NCBI GenBank assembly: GCA_004794785.1 | Contig: SJOL01008523.1 | Span: forward strand, 62,001 to 126,000 | DNA from: Opisthorchis felineus | Taxonomy: Eukaryota > Platyhelminthes > Trematoda > Opisthorchiida > Opisthorchiidae | DNA: 64,000 nucleotides | Reading direction: 5' to 3' | Shown: positions 12,746-24,506 of the stretch, in pieces | Layout: each line of letters starts with the position of its first letter | Numbering within the stretch: the first letter of the stretch is position 1 | Made by a program: the position numbers and the translations under genes | The notes under the pieces: model-generated | Seen by the model: only the letters and a program-made list of their open reading frames with translations | Database searches by the model: none | Told to the model about the DNA's origin: nothing

Positions 12746-14204
12746 ACCTCTTGGAGCGTATCTACTTTATACCCCGTCAACATCATGTAATGGTACTCCC
12801 TAAGACACCAATCGGGCCACCATTTTGTGTTGTTCGGGAGCTTTACGTAGAAGGTATATTTGCTTTCACCGGCAGTAGGCAAACATTTGTTCAGTCCGAG
12901 AAATCCAGAACTTGTGCGTCTTCTGTGGCCCGGGCAACCATCAGTGAGTCACGATTGCACTCCACAGGGAGCCACTTATGCTTTATAAAAGATCTATGCC
13001 CCTGCTAGCAGTATGTTTGACTTGTGCACTGTCAGTTAGTCTATACATTTTATCAGACACTTTTGAAGAAATCGGAACTAAATCACCTATACAGTTTCTT
13101 GTGCAGAAATTCAGTCCTAACAAACCGGCTTCCACTCCTTTGTTTTGTGCTTTGATTCATCAGTTTATAGCAGGGAAGTGCACGCGTGAGTCGAAACTTA
13201 GGTAGTGCTCATTCGAGGATCTGTTGAAATCGAGGTACAACTGGAATCTGATAAGTCTAGCCAAAACGGTGAAACTTCAGAAACACTGAATTCATGGCAT
13301 GGATTTGAATTTTCGCTTTGAGTTGATGAATTGCTTTTCCTCAACATGAATGAAAACACATGAGAAGTAACGTAAGGTATGTTGGTCAGCGGAGATGTTT
13401 AAACACTATTTTCGCATATGACCGCGCAACCCTTTTCAACACGTGATACTCGGTAATGACTTAGTGTAATCAATATCGCTAATGTACCAGAGGGTGCAAA
13501 ACTGGAATGCTAATAAATGTAGATTATGTCTAATTACCGATCTGATGACATTAGACAAATCGATCTACAGAGCTCTGAGTAACTGGAGAGCAAAATCGAT
13601 GGCTGTTTGTTCACGAAGCTCTGACAACAAGTTCAAAGCACACGTTGAAAAACCAATTGTTGATTCAAGCATCGACTCGACTTTTCTGAAAGTATTCCAT
13701 GAACCACTAAAATGATCGTTTCTTTTATCCCATCCGTTTTTCTTACACTAACTGCTTCACATATGTGATGCTTCTTGCTCATCTCCAAGAATTCCGAAAA
13801 CCGCACCAAGACAAACTATCCTGAATTTACATGAGTGCAAAGCAGAAATTATCAGCAATAAATCAGATATTCGTTCGTCGGCCACAGCCGCTGAGCAGCC
13901 ACATCTGCAATGGTCGTCTTTTCAGGCCCCTTCTCCCATCGGAATTTAGTATCCTTGCCACCGCCATAAATATCGGATTGCCGGCCGCCCTAGTGACCGT
14001 CGTACTTTCCTTATATCGTCATTGCAGAGTGAGTTACAACTTCATTGCATGAATACCCGTACTGTAGTTTTTCGTAAGTTTCATATTACATATCACCATG
14101 AAAATGTTTATAATTTATCTTCTCGGCAAGTGTGGGTTTGCGGTCGCCATTTCCAGCTTGCTCGATTCAGACTGCTATTTTCACAAAACGGCGTGTGCGA
14201 ATAG
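12746..14204. other. No gene supported
   Basis: Open frames up to 106 residues (12688-13008, 13482-13715, 13831-14052) lack recognisable motifs. The segment 13870-14020 is more GC-rich than its surroundings and has a hydrophobic frame ending at a GTGAGT donor at about 14027, which could be a membrane-spanning exon. I could not join it to anything. Confidence 0.3.
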
Positions 14205-14343
14205 ATAGTAATCGCAAAATTTCAATATTTGGCTCCCAGGTCTTCAGCTGGATACCGAAAAAGTTCAACTGAAAACATAAAAAGGGAACAAGTAAAACAA
14301 CGTATCAAACCAATCACTAGGTAAGTCAACCAGGTGCATTATT

Positions 14344-14673
14344 CTACTGCCAACGCAAGCTTTTTGTGCTTTCAGTGATCTCCTTGATTTCACTAAACGG
14401 TACCAGCTTGGTAGTGATATTTTGAAGTAAAAGTTTAGACAACCTTCTCGGGCTAACCCAGTTGGCCAGAGGGTTGGGTATGTTCCGACAACGATGAGGC
14501 GAGTCACTTGAAGTGTCCTGCTTTGCATCCATAGACCGGTCGGTCCATTGATTCAAGCAGTAAAACATATGTTCCAAGGGACATTCAGATGAGCCGCCTT
14601 GTCTTGCGAAGTTAAGTGTCACAGCAGCCGCGGATGAGCCCATATACATGCGAAGTGAGGATATTTGGCACAC
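14344..14673 (-). CDS. Open frame, possible exon, product unknown
   Basis: A 109-codon frame on the minus strand begins MCQISSLRMYMGSSAAA and ends ...TESTKSLRWQ. The second half is rich in Arg, Ser and Pro with a basic stretch (SPRRLSKLLLQN). A strong minus-strand acceptor (ATGTTTTCAG) lies just downstream near 14273 and opens further short frames, which would fit an exon-intron-exon arrangement. I found no donor that joins them in phase, and an overlapping frame on the same strand is also open. It may be chance. Confidence 0.2.
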   Translation of the reverse strand: MCQISSLRMYMGSSAAAVTLNFARQGGSSECPLEHMFYCLNQWTDRSMDAKQDTSSDSPHRCRNIPNPLANWVSPRRLSKLLLQNITTKLVPFSEIKEITESTKSLRWQ

Positions 14674-15468
14674 AGAGTTTTGAAGGGTTTAGGATTGACT
14701 GCCTCGTTTCCGAGAGAAAAATCAGTTGCATCTGAATAAGTACAAGCAATATCCTTAAGTTATTTCTTACAGGTGTGACTGAGTAGTCGGCTTCAGGCTG
14801 CAGTCATAAAAATGTCTTGATTTTGTGAAGTGTGTCGTGCTTCAATGCTGTTCTTCAGGGGCTGGTGATGAAACTCCATGGGCGGTTGGACACTAACTTC
14901 ACGGGTAAAAATGCCCCATTTTCTCTAAGGGACACAGAAGTACTGATACATTTTATGTGTGCGAATGTCGTACGCATTAAACCTTTCTTACAATCCACTG
15001 AAATAAAACCTAAAGACTGTAGCTACTGTCCACTTTATGTCGGCTTTTGACACGTTGAACCTATAAGAGTACCATCGTTGATCAAAATATTGAAATTGCG
15101 TGACCCTCGTGGTTCTCAATCTGCGACTATTGTAAACGAGAATAAAGATAGTTTATACTAATGGTTTATGCGCCTGTAAAATGCCCAAAACGAGTAGAAA
15201 CCGTGACGACCAAAATGTTGTCCAAATACCGTTTGTAGTGGGTTGTACAAGAAAAACCATCTCTTGAAATATACCTACTGGGACAGATCCAAGTGAATTA
15301 CGCATTCCTATGCGACCGACCTGATTTTATTCTCCATCAAAAGTGGATAAATTAAAAAGTAAGAGAAGCAATCATTATAATTAGTCAAGCAGAAGTCACG
15401 TAGGGGGATTATATGGTCTGAAGAATTTAAGTAAATGGTCCATTAGCAGACAAAAGTACACTGCTCAA
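14674..15468. other. Non-coding; one possible mini-exon
   Basis: At about 14855 an acceptor (CTGTTCTTCAG) opens a short frame reading GLVMKLHGRLDTNFT, which ends at a donor-like GGTAAAA. I see no neighbour to join it to. Otherwise nothing is recognised. Confidence 0.25.
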
Positions 15469-16093
15469 TAGGTTTCTGAAAACTCCTTGGGGGCCTACGA
15501 CCGGTTTCGCCCTTCTTGGGGCAAATCAGGTAGGTGCAGTTCCCGAGTTTCCGTCAACCTTATGTTCTAATGGAACTACAAATTGGACCGAATTCGACAA
15601 ATTCACTCATTTGCATATCAGTTTGATTTTGACGGGAGACTCACCTCGAACTCAGCTGAGTCTCTCTTTTATGATGTTTTAAGGAACTAAATGTGCTGCG
15701 CCGGACCGCCTTATGTTTCAAATGGCCTGATATTTGAGATATCGCGATACACGTATAGACGCCATACACTACCCACAAGGTTGCTGAAAACTCTTCGGCA
15801 GTGCACTACCGGTTTCTCCCTTCTTGAGGCCAATCAGGTAGGCGTAGTCCCAGAGATCTCATCAAACTTATGTTCTACTTGAACCCAAATTGGACAGATT
15901 TCGAAGAGTTTTTAGCAACTTTAGGATTGTTATATAACGTCTATTCATGTATCGCGACATTTAGAATATTGCTCCAAATGAAACACGAGGTGGCCTGGTG
16001 CAGCACATTCAGTTTCGTAAAACATCATTAAAGAGGGATTCAGCTGGGTTCCGGGTGAGTCTCCCGTCGAAACCAGATTGATATGCAAATGAT
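15469..16093. repeat. FB2 compound element with nested inverted repeats
   Basis: Two FB2 units lie fused head to head. The first terminus is at 15469-15535 (GGTTTCTGAAAACTC, ACGACCGGTTTCGCCC). A second near-identical terminus is at about 15778-15845. The segments 15606-15761 and 15938-16092 are imperfect reverse complements, about 155 bp each, running from CTCATTTGCATATCAGTTTG to CGTATAGACG and back. Inside the loop, GTTGCTGAAAACTCTTCG at about 15781 faces CGAAGAGTTTTTAGCAAC at about 15902. Open frames read through but hold no recognised domain. It probably arose by insertion of one copy into another, or by foldback duplication. Confidence 0.75.
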
Positions 16094-16358
16094 AAGTTGT
16101 CCATTGTTTGGTGGAGTAAATAGTAGTGAAACCAGAAGTAGCATCCATGGAACCCACATTCTGTAAATGAATGCATCGATACATGATTCATATTTTGTAG
16201 GAGATAGACTAAATCTATCGAGCAGTAAGAGGTGCATGAAATGGATTTAGCAAATTAAATATCAACCTTGCTAGGTTCTTTTAGGCGGAACGCTATGTCT
16301 GCACTGAGGGAATCTTTATTTATTCCCCAATAGTTGCGGAGTTTATGTAACAATGAGT

Positions 16359-16910
16359 CTAGGTTGTTTCTATGGTCCACGGAAGGTGGTAGGGGAACAC
16401 ATTTATGGAGGTATTCATTCTAACTTGTTTACCCATTGATCTGATAACTTCCGGGTCGGTGTTATTTCGAAATTTAGTTTCGTTCGAGAAAATTACCACA
16501 TTTTTACTTGTACGTAGCATATTTTGCATTCTAACAGTATGCAAGGCATTGTCTGGCTCAGAAAATATAGGGTCTTCTATCTTTTCTAGTTGTTTGATTG
16601 CGTCACAGTGCTTCCTCTTTCAACATAACTTTGGTGTATCTTTAAAGTGAATAAATCACCAGTGATGCCATCAAGGTTTGCTTTCAACCAGGCATAACTT
16701 TTAGTTAGCAAGAAAGCGAGATCTCGTAACTGATTAAATGAAATGTCAAATTCAACCTGAGTTCCAAGTTTTTCAGTAAACCGGCACCCAGGAGGGATCT
16801 CAAATTTCAACCTGAAAGATAAAACTTCTGCCTGTGTTTTGGTGGGACAGCGATGAGCTATCGGCAACCTACCGCAAAGTGGATTTACAGACCTCATTTG
16901 GATAGCTGAT
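16359..16910 (-). pseudogene. Penelope-like element, N-terminal RT fragment (copy B)
   Basis: The minus-strand frame 16897-16586 reads CPTKTQAEVLSFRLKFEIPP, then a conserved block with SYAWLKANLDGI, then IHQSYVER. This is the layout I know from the N-terminal part of Penelope-like element proteins, where a 'GLKF.IPP' block is followed by 'FKANL' and then the reverse-transcriptase fingers. After a frameshift near 16600 the next frame continues DAIKQLEKIEDPIFSEPD and ...FSNETKFRNN, matching the family's 'DALKQLKK...I..PDKG...M...F' region. The PDKG lysine-glycine pair is lost (PDNA). The RT core and endonuclease are missing from this copy, and FB2 sequence begins about 270 bp downstream. It is a dead fragment. 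The match is from memory of the family. Confidence 0.7.
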
Positions 16911-17929
16911 GAGCCGGTTTACAATGCCGGTTGATGGTTTGACAGTAGGCGTCCATCGCCATTTTGTAAAATAAACACCATATCATTTAAGGAAACAAAT
17001 GCTGCGTAGAAATGCAACAAGTCCTGAGGCAGCTTTTTCAGCACGGTTTGTTCGGAAGATGATCCCAATAATGCAAAACAGAACTACTCCGCTTCGCCTT
17101 CCCACACAGCACTATGAGAAATCCTTTTTAAGTGGCTGGTGAACCATCTTACCTGAACTAATCCAGCAAGAAACCGAGAAGTTAAAACTTGGATCTAGCT
17201 TATGGCGCAGTTATTTCTCCTCGAAGGATTAAAAATTTTCACCATGCTCTCCATCTTGCCTACTTGCTTGTTTCAATGAATTATATTCACAGGTCAGATG
17301 TCCGATATGTAGAACGTGGCTTCTGTAGTGATCCAAGAAACGGCTCACCGGTCTTTCTCCAAATGCATGAACCACCTACCTACTCAAGTATTTTGAAGAG
17401 ATATTATTAGAAAAAACCGAAATAACGACAGGGTTTACCATCAATTCATGGTTGGTTTATCTACGCCAGCTCTGTTAGCTTGACTTCGCAGCATTCAGTG
17501 AGCCTTCCGTAGATTCAAAATAGGACAACAGTATTAGGGTTGAAAAATTGCGTTTCCTTCACCCAGTAACCAAAGATAAATGCTGCGATTTGTTAGCAGT
17601 TCGTTTACTCTTCACTGGTGGAGGGAAAACTTGCGGGCTGAATGAATAAGGAGTAGAAACAATGTTGAACAGGCACTGGTTGGTTGATTTACGAATCACC
17701 TAATCAATACCAATGAATTGTATCGTTTGCTTTAGCAGATTTTTAGCACAAATTCTGGGCTGGTTTGCGCTGAAACCTCAACGCTTGTGTTGCGCCATAG
17801 GATTCGTAAGTAGCTGAATGGTTCGGTCCCACTGCCGGTATGATGGAATTCTGGTTATTGAGGGTACATGATTGTGATCTGGCATTTAACTCGACTCTTT
17901 TTCTGACGGTATTTGGACTACATACTTTG
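16911..17929 (-). other. Probable Penelope-like tail and spacer
   Basis: The part nearest 17929 may be the decayed C-terminal tail of copy A, downstream of the GIY-YIG motif. Below about 17650 I recognise nothing. The plus-strand frame at 17189-17410 is unexplained. Confidence 0.3.
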
Positions 17930-19015
17930 GGATGTGCTCTGTCGCACGACCGTCAGATTTCTGTCTGTCCTGCCAATATAAGTGTCTCCGCAGGTGCAAG
18001 GGAGCCTGTAGACTGCATGAGGAGCCGATATATTAGACAGGCTAGGGTCAAGCTTGTGCGTGGCAAATCATACGGTGATCTGAGTGTGACTTAGCTAGCA
18101 TGCAGTATAAATGTATTTTAACACAGAAATGAGCTTGCACTTTATATCAGTTTTGACGTGATCGCTTCTGAACTAGAAAAACAAGTATATAGCTGTCTTG
18201 GTGGTGGAATGAACCGGATTGTTTGTGTTCTAGTCCCACTATGAATTTCGATGAAACGCTCTGCATAACCGTTCTATAGCACAGTTTCGTTTAGGAACTT
18301 CCACTATTCGATCCCGACTGCATATTCTCTGTGCTCTGTAGAATAAAGTCCGCCTGCTCCCGCTCATTGGCTATTGGGATGTAACTGCAGAACTGTAAAT
18401 ATTGACGGCTCCAAGTGTTCTTTCGGGAGGTAGAGCACTGCAGGGACCTGTCCGTTTCGTTCTCAAATAAGTATATCCAGGGAAGGTAGGCTGTCATTAG
18501 ATTCACAGTTGCAGCATGGAGGTTAATGTAGGTGGAAGTAAGGGTGTCTAAGAGGGACTGAACATATTCAATACCAGCACTAACGAATATGTCAACAACA
18601 AACCGCTTATCAGAACAAGGATTCTGAAATTTTATTAACAATTTTTTGTCTAACCCTGCTCATAATGTTATCAGCTGATGCTGGGACTAAAAGAATGCCC
18701 ATAAATCCAATACTGACTAGTTTATTTGCTTGTCCATTGAATTCGAATCTAATATTGTTTGTGCAGCCAAGCTAGCTAGCCCTAGTTTCATATTATGACG
18801 GGACATAAGATCACATAAAAAGTCAGGTGTTTGGTGGATGGACACATAACTGAATAACGAATCAACACCAATGGAAAATAAATTCTGCGACCGCACCACG
18901 GTGTAATCCAGATTATTTGCCAGTTCAGAGGAATCCTTCATACAATGAAGAGAAACTTTTGTGTTTGAAATGGCCCGAAAAACGAGCCGTTCTATGGTAG
19001 GCTAAATTGTGTATG
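17930..19015 (-). pseudogene. Penelope-like element, RT core plus GIY-YIG (copy A)
   Basis: In minus-strand order, blocks typical of Penelope-like proteins follow one another across several frameshifts. They are AYHRTARFSGHF (about 19005), MKDSSELANNLD (18941), FSYVSIHQTPDFLCDLMSR, MSRVRQKIVNKI (about 18660), then the catalytic region VVDIFVSAGIEYVQSLLDTL, a SLQCS..RKNTW..QYLQFCSYIPI block, and finally VYRLPCTCGDTYIGRTDRN at about 18013-17957. The last is a GIY-YIG endonuclease core with its Cys-x-Cys. The catalytic YVDD box reads FVVD, so the first aspartate is lost. Stops at positions where CAG or CGA would fit (TAG, TGA) look like C-to-T decay. It is an inactive remnant. Confidence 0.85.
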
Positions 19016-20904
19016 CACATGATTAGACTTATTGGGAGCATCTCGCATACGTTCAGTAGTAGTTCTGATTCTTTCAGATACTAAGATTCCGCCTCTGTGA
19101 AATAAACTTCAAAGTGTGATATAAGGTTCGGAATTTGCGAGTGACTGGTGTTTTGCTCCTGTACAATTTGCTTGTACTCTGAAATATTATCTCGCTTGAA
19201 CTTCCGAGTATCCGGGAGGATGCCGTTCACTTTTCATAGGTACTTATCACTCTTTCTAATGACCCTACCTCAGCCTTATCTGTGCAGCTGTACCGAAACC
19301 GGCAGACGCTGGTGTGTAAGGTCGACCAGTTTGGATTGTGGTTTGCATTTTTAATGTCATTGACTCAGGAGGGTAAAAGAAATGTTAACATAAGGCGGTA
19401 TATATCTTCTGTCAGTTCCAATAATCTTTGAGCTATCAGACTGTCAACCTTCTGCTACATTAGAGCGCGTCTTGAGTGCGGTTATTTACTGAAATGCATT
19501 TTACATAACAAACTCGGAGTTTGTACTTCAAAACCCTCATACAGTTACGTAACTCACCGAACGCTACTCTTCTCTTCACTCAAGAGCAGATTCTGCCGCT
19601 TATGTTGTTTTCCGTGCATCTCTGGTGTCTTCCATTGCTCCGGTCCTTGGCAGTCTGCAGATATGTTTGGTTGTCACAAATATTGCTTGCATGCAAATTA
19701 CCATCCACATAATACCGTCATGCTCATAAATTGGTCTTCTTTGCATCCACTCGGGTGTACAAAAATGCTTGGATATCCACATCAGGTTTCCGGAGTTTCA
19801 CTTCGCCAGTTTCTGCGTATCTCCACATCTCTACTGAAGTAGGTCTCCACTGCACTTCCATTTCCTCTGCCAAATAAGTAAGTATTATTTTATTCCGTTA
19901 TTCTTCCTAGCCCAAACATGTTAAATCAGTTTTAAATCAAGCGAGACTGTATTTTCATTCTGTGGCGATGGATCATCCTTCTGTTCAGCGCCAACTCATA
20001 TCATGGTTTGTGACTGCATACATTCCTCTGCATTATCCGTAATTCCTCATTTTTTTCCTCGTCTGTCTGATACCCTCAGATGCTATCCAAGGATGGCAGC
20101 CAAACCAAAGTCGTTTGTTTGGTCTGTGCCAGTCTTCCACCAGAGACTTTCGGATTTCGGTCCTCCTCTGTATACTGAACTGAGAAATTCTATCCCAAAA
20201 TTCCAACACCCGCTTGATTCATTGAGGTTCATTCAGGTGCAGTCGCACGGGAATCATAACCCATTAGTGTCTAACTGTAAAACGTATCACTTCGAGAATG
20301 TCACTGAAGAATTTCAAGATCATTCCGTCGCAGTCAGCCTTCGACACTCTGTGTTGTCGCTTTTGGTAGTGCGACTGCCAAATTGTAAACATCTGATGAT
20401 ACTTAGAGCGCTACACAACTTGACCCAACCATCCATCACGTGTCAAGGATAGTCCAACTGTGATGTGGATTGTTTTGGTTATGTGAGTGAGGTCGCCTTG
20501 CTATTTAATGCGACTGTCGGCGGTTCTGTTTAGCGACTGGCGGCAATTGCAATGGACTGGTTGGCACTCGGGTGCACTCGGCTGAATCTCAAAACTGGTA
20601 TTTGGCTTAGTTTATCCCCGACCATGAACACAGCGTTTACTTCGATTTGCAGTCAGGTAAAGTCAAACATGGCCGATTTTCGGGTTCAACCTTACGAACT
20701 CAGCCAAAAACAGGTAAGACCTCAGTGAGACCAGTCGAGATTCACAGTGAAGTACCCAAGTGACCTGCCAATTTTCCACACGAAGTTCATAATCACATTT
20801 GACATGAGTGACCCACGGTGGTCAAGCAGACTATAACTTCACGTGACTGTCAGGTACTTCCATGACATGACAATTTCAGTCAAGATTTCAGTCAATCTAT
20901 GCTG
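19016..20904. other. Unresolved; possible further retroelement debris
   Basis: The minus strand just above 19016 may hold more decayed Penelope-like sequence, but frames break too often to follow. The plus-strand frame at 20003-20452 (149 residues) shows no recognised domain and no splice logic. I do not call it a gene. Confidence 0.3.
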
Positions 20905-21060
20905 AAAAGCCGAGAAGCACTGTACAGCTGTTTTATCCTTATTGGGAATGATCAGCAGTGCGCACATCACGAAACCCCAGAAAGTTTTGAACCCGCAGCC
21001 TTCCAGTTAGGGGTTTGAACACTAAACTGCCTGGCCACAGAGGGCTGCTCAGCAGTGGGA
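20905..21060 (-). repeat. tRNA-like SINE relic
   Basis: On the minus strand, a tRNA-like head starts near 21050 (TGTGGCCAGGCAGTTTAGTG, a degraded A box). It is followed by a B-box-like CGGGTTCAAAAC and then GTGATGTGCGCACTGCTGAT and ACAGTGCTTC. I recall very similar repeat sequence from fluke genomes, but this could not be verified here. I saw no target-site duplication, so the copy is probably old. Confidence 0.5.
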
Positions 21061-23853
21061 GTAACTCGCACGTAGACAGGAAGATCCTAAATTGCAAGCG
21101 TGTTTCCCAACTCAAGTACTTCTCATGCATATTAGTTTGGCGTAAGTCATTGTTTAAATTTTACAATTATCTCCGTTAACCAACAGGACTGTGAAAATAG
21201 GGTTGGTTTTGAACCCTGGTTAGTAGGACTGCTTTCATTCTTGCAGCCATTCCGATGAAAATCGCACTAAACCGACACTTTTTTGAAAACTGCGACTCAT
21301 AATGAAATAAATGAATGACATTTGGTGATAGGTAATACCCTTATTGAAATGGAACCTACAGTTTAAATGAAAATTCCGTCTCTCAACTGGATACAATATT
21401 AAGTAGATAGTGAGTGCGACAAAATTGGACAAACATCTTATAGTGATATCATGTTTCTTTGTTCTCTATAAGTCCCCTCAGTAAGCTTTCAACGAGAGTG
21501 GATGATAGTTTGATTGAACTATTTCCGCTTCTGTTGTAGAGTGCTCATCAGTTTCGTCTGAATTTTTGTTTGTCCACAAAATTACAAAATCCAGCGTTCC
21601 AAAGATATGTACCTTACCTTACCTGTTTTGAGTTAGGAAGCAGCCTCTGAAGATATGAGAGAAAAGTTTTCTTGTTGGAATACCTCCTTGTTCTTGTTGT
21701 AACTGTTTTCCTGACGACAGACCTCATGCCTAGTTTACCCAAACAAAAGCTTTTCCGATTATCACAGGACTAAAAATGCTTGGCTCATGATAAGAGTCGT
21801 TGAGTATAAGGGCTTTCAAGCCCCGCAAACTCCCTCTTCTTCACATATTCCGGAATGTTTTGTGCAGATGAAAAGCTATTTAATTTCCACTAAGGACTAA
21901 GTTGTGGTAGAATGCATTGGTCATTTTGTAGTTTAATGGAGGAGCGTGACACATCAGGAACACGTTTATAATTATGAAAATTATTCTTGAGTGCATTTTG
22001 TATTCCTTCGCATCATATTCCTTTATTTCACTGACTTATTGTGTCTGAGCATTACTGAATTTATAACACGAATCTAATCTAATGTAATCTATTTGATGAC
22101 TTTTTCTTGATTTTCATATCAGCCACCTATAATTTAAGCAGTTAAGCAGTTTGAATGTCTTTCAAAAAAATTATCAAAGAATTGTGTTTCAGTTTCTTGG
22201 TGAACAATAGCACAAGCAAGTTGGACACTTACGGCCTTCGGGACAAGTTCAATCTTAACACTGAACTTAAGGTCAGTATAGCACTCGAACAGGAAATTCC
22301 TTCCAACGATGATATTATTAAAATGCACTTTCAGGTCGCGAGTGCTATCGGCATTCATATCTCTAAATTTGACCTGAAAGCTTTAGCCACGTTTTTCAGA
22401 GTTATCCATGTCTGTTATGCTCTCACGTCTCAGTAGTCAATAGGAGAACACCCTAAAAATGACACGCTTCAGAGACGAACAAGTCCAGTTCGAAGCACGC
22501 CTTTGCACAAGATAAAATCCTATATTGTGGGTAGCTACTGAACTTTCGGATAAACAACGACTTACCACTGACACATCCTCGTGGATAGTTGGATCTGCAC
22601 GAAGGTAAACTTTAGATCATTACCTTGTTCTGGCAAACAATGGATGTGGAGATTTCTTAGAATGGGTTTATAAGACAAAGGCAAGACAAAGGCTGTAAGG
22701 AGATCGGAGCAGTTTTTGTCTGGCATCTCAGCCGATCTTGCCAATTTTTATTTTGCCTGTATTTCTGAGGTACTATATCCAAATGGTGGCTAAAGCAGCA
22801 TGAAGGTAAAAGTGAAAATTAGTACAGTCCGAAGACCGTTGTGTATCGAATTTATATAGCATGGTTATATATACATGGCCAATATTTTTCATTCGTTGAG
22901 CATACATCAGAATATTTCTAAATCGAGTCTCACGCCTTACTTCTTTGCTGTCCCTATACAAGAAAGGCCATCATCAAAACCATATTCAAATTAACAAAAG
23001 CGCAAGTTTGCAGCCTTCCATATATTAACATATTTTCCGAATTATTCACTTGAGTAATCAGCAAACTGATAAGATTATCAGCAACTGAATTAAAAACCAG
23101 CAACGTGTATGGACGTAATATTAACATCCAGCAAAGTCGCAGAAAAATTCCGACATTTCTTTGTTGTCTTGTTTTTAGTGCCCACTACTGGTCCGCGGAA
23201 ATAGCACAGAAATATCTTGTGATTTTCGCCGCCCAAGACAAAATGGCGGCATAACACCAACAATGTTGACTGCCCACATGAGTGTTTCTTGTTTGGAACA
23301 CATGGTCGTTCAGATTAAGTGCACTGAAGCAATAGAAACGTAACATCCCATTCTTCAAGTTCTAGACAGTCTTGCCCCTAAAAAATTCGAGGAAACCGAC
23401 CAAGTAAACTTAGGAGATCGCGCGCATGAGCCAAGCTTAATAGACTGAAAGACTTGCGACCATGTGGTTGATGTCGGAATGCCAAATGAACTAAGTGCTG
23501 AATGGTAAATGTGAACTACAATCTGTGTGGTCATAAATCTACTTCAGTCATTGAGATCATATGAATAATTGTTCTTGTCTGGTTCCAGTGAAAACATTAG
23601 TCCTTGGAAAAAGTAAAAACACAGTGATGTGCCGCTTTCCACACAAGGGTGACGCGAAGCTGGTCTTTCAACATTGTGGGGAAATACGTTTGTCGACGGT
23701 TGCTGTGGAATGCTGCCTTTACATCGCTCCTAAGCAGATACTCCCGAATTTCTTGTAAAAAACTATCTGATCAAAGTAGTCTTATAAAATGCCTCTAGCC
23801 TTGTTCTGAATTTCTTTCCAAGACCGCCATTTACTGTTATTTCTCTCTTGCAG
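21061..23853. other. No gene supported
   Basis: A strong acceptor (TTTCCGCTTCTGTTGTAG at about 21540) opens a frame SSVSSEFLFVHKITKSS that runs to a stop near 21631. An acceptor at about 23589 (GGTTCCAG) opens a frame KTLVLGKSKNTVMCRFPHKG to 23758. Either could be an exon, but no partner was found. Overlapping frames on both strands at 22134-22436 are unexplained. Confidence 0.25.
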
Positions 23854-23958
23854 TTAGTGATGACTTTCGTACATGGTCCATAAACCAAAAACGCGAACTG
23901 TTAAAACTCGGCGAACAGCGAATCAGGCTACGGAGACTGTTATTGGTGGTTCGGCTAG
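23854..23958 (+). CDS. Candidate internal exon, product unknown
   Basis: A good acceptor (ATTTCTCTCTTGCAG) is followed in phase 2 by SDDFRTWSINQKRELLKLGE, then a basic, leucine-rich stretch (QRIRLRRLLL). The frame is open to a donor-like CTAG|GTAACA. The residue pattern resembles a charged amphipathic helix. With this donor the exon would end in phase 1 and would not join the microexon at 24315. With a poorer donor at 23946 it would end in phase 0 and would join. No family is recognised. Confidence 0.33.
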
Positions 23959-24314
23959 GTAACAAGCACATTCCTGGTGCTCTGCATATAATTTCTGAAA
24001 GCTCGAGTTGTTGGTCTTCAAGTGTACGTTCTTTGTAAGGTGTCAAATAAGTTGCTTTCTAAATTCGGATGCCACTGTTAAACTTGTAATATATAATTAA
24101 AGTATGGCGAGCTCGTTGTAGGTGTTTCGACCGACCCAAACAGGGCGAGGGGAATGTTGTTCAGTCTTATCTAAAATTTAATCAAATATCATGTGTAGTT
24201 GGTTACTATGTGAGTAAACTATCCAACTAGTTGAAGCTTTCTTGTTCGGTAAATAGTTTTTTTCGGTAGTTTGCGTGTCTGACGCGTAAACTTGTTCACT
24301 GTGTTCGGTTGCAG

Positions 24315-24350
24315 CTGGCCTGTAGTATCGCATTCATCGTGGGTGGTCAG
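24315..24350 (+). CDS. Candidate 36-nt microexon, product unknown
   Basis: Twelve codons, LACSIAFIVGGQ, lie between an acceptor (TTCGGTTGCAG) and a donor (CAG|GTAACC). The following 73-nt interval ends in GTGTTTCTTACAG, so it has the size and signals of a short intron. The downstream exon starts in the same phase (0). The peptide is hydrophobic and could be part of a membrane segment. Microexons are common in flatworm genes, which makes the call reasonable but not proven. Confidence 0.35.
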
Positions 24351-24423
24351 GTAACCCCTTGCATTTTGGTAACAAAGCACGTTTGGTTTACCTGTCTGTG
24401 CAAGTTCCATGTGTTTCTTACAG

Positions 24424-24498
24424 GACGTACCACCCGTGTCGCAGCAAATTCGGAATGCACTGTTTTTCTCCAAACACATTCCCTCCCTTTTACCACCC
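24424..24498 (+). CDS. Candidate exon following the microexon
   Basis: In phase 0 after the acceptor, the sequence reads DVPPVSQQIRNALFFSKHIP and continues LLP up to a run of eleven C at 24496-24506. The frame stays open to 24650 but is unlike protein beyond the C run, so the true exon end is uncertain and my end coordinate is arbitrary. The minus strand is also open here. No family is recognised. Confidence 0.3.
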
Positions 24499-24506
24499 CC
24501 CCCCCC
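24496..24506. repeat. Poly-C run (11 bases)
   Basis: An uninterrupted run of eleven cytosines, the longest C run I noticed in the window. Confidence 0.9.

Noticed and set aside
16586..16897. Glutathione synthetase-like exon
   Set aside because: The block resembled the enzyme's N-terminal region at first, but the preceding LSF.LKF.IPP and following DAIKQLEK...PD...FSNETKF match the Penelope-like N-terminal layout much better.
20003..20452. 149-codon gene
   Set aside because: No domain, and a His/Pro/Ser-rich composition without structure; it is likely read-through of non-coding DNA.
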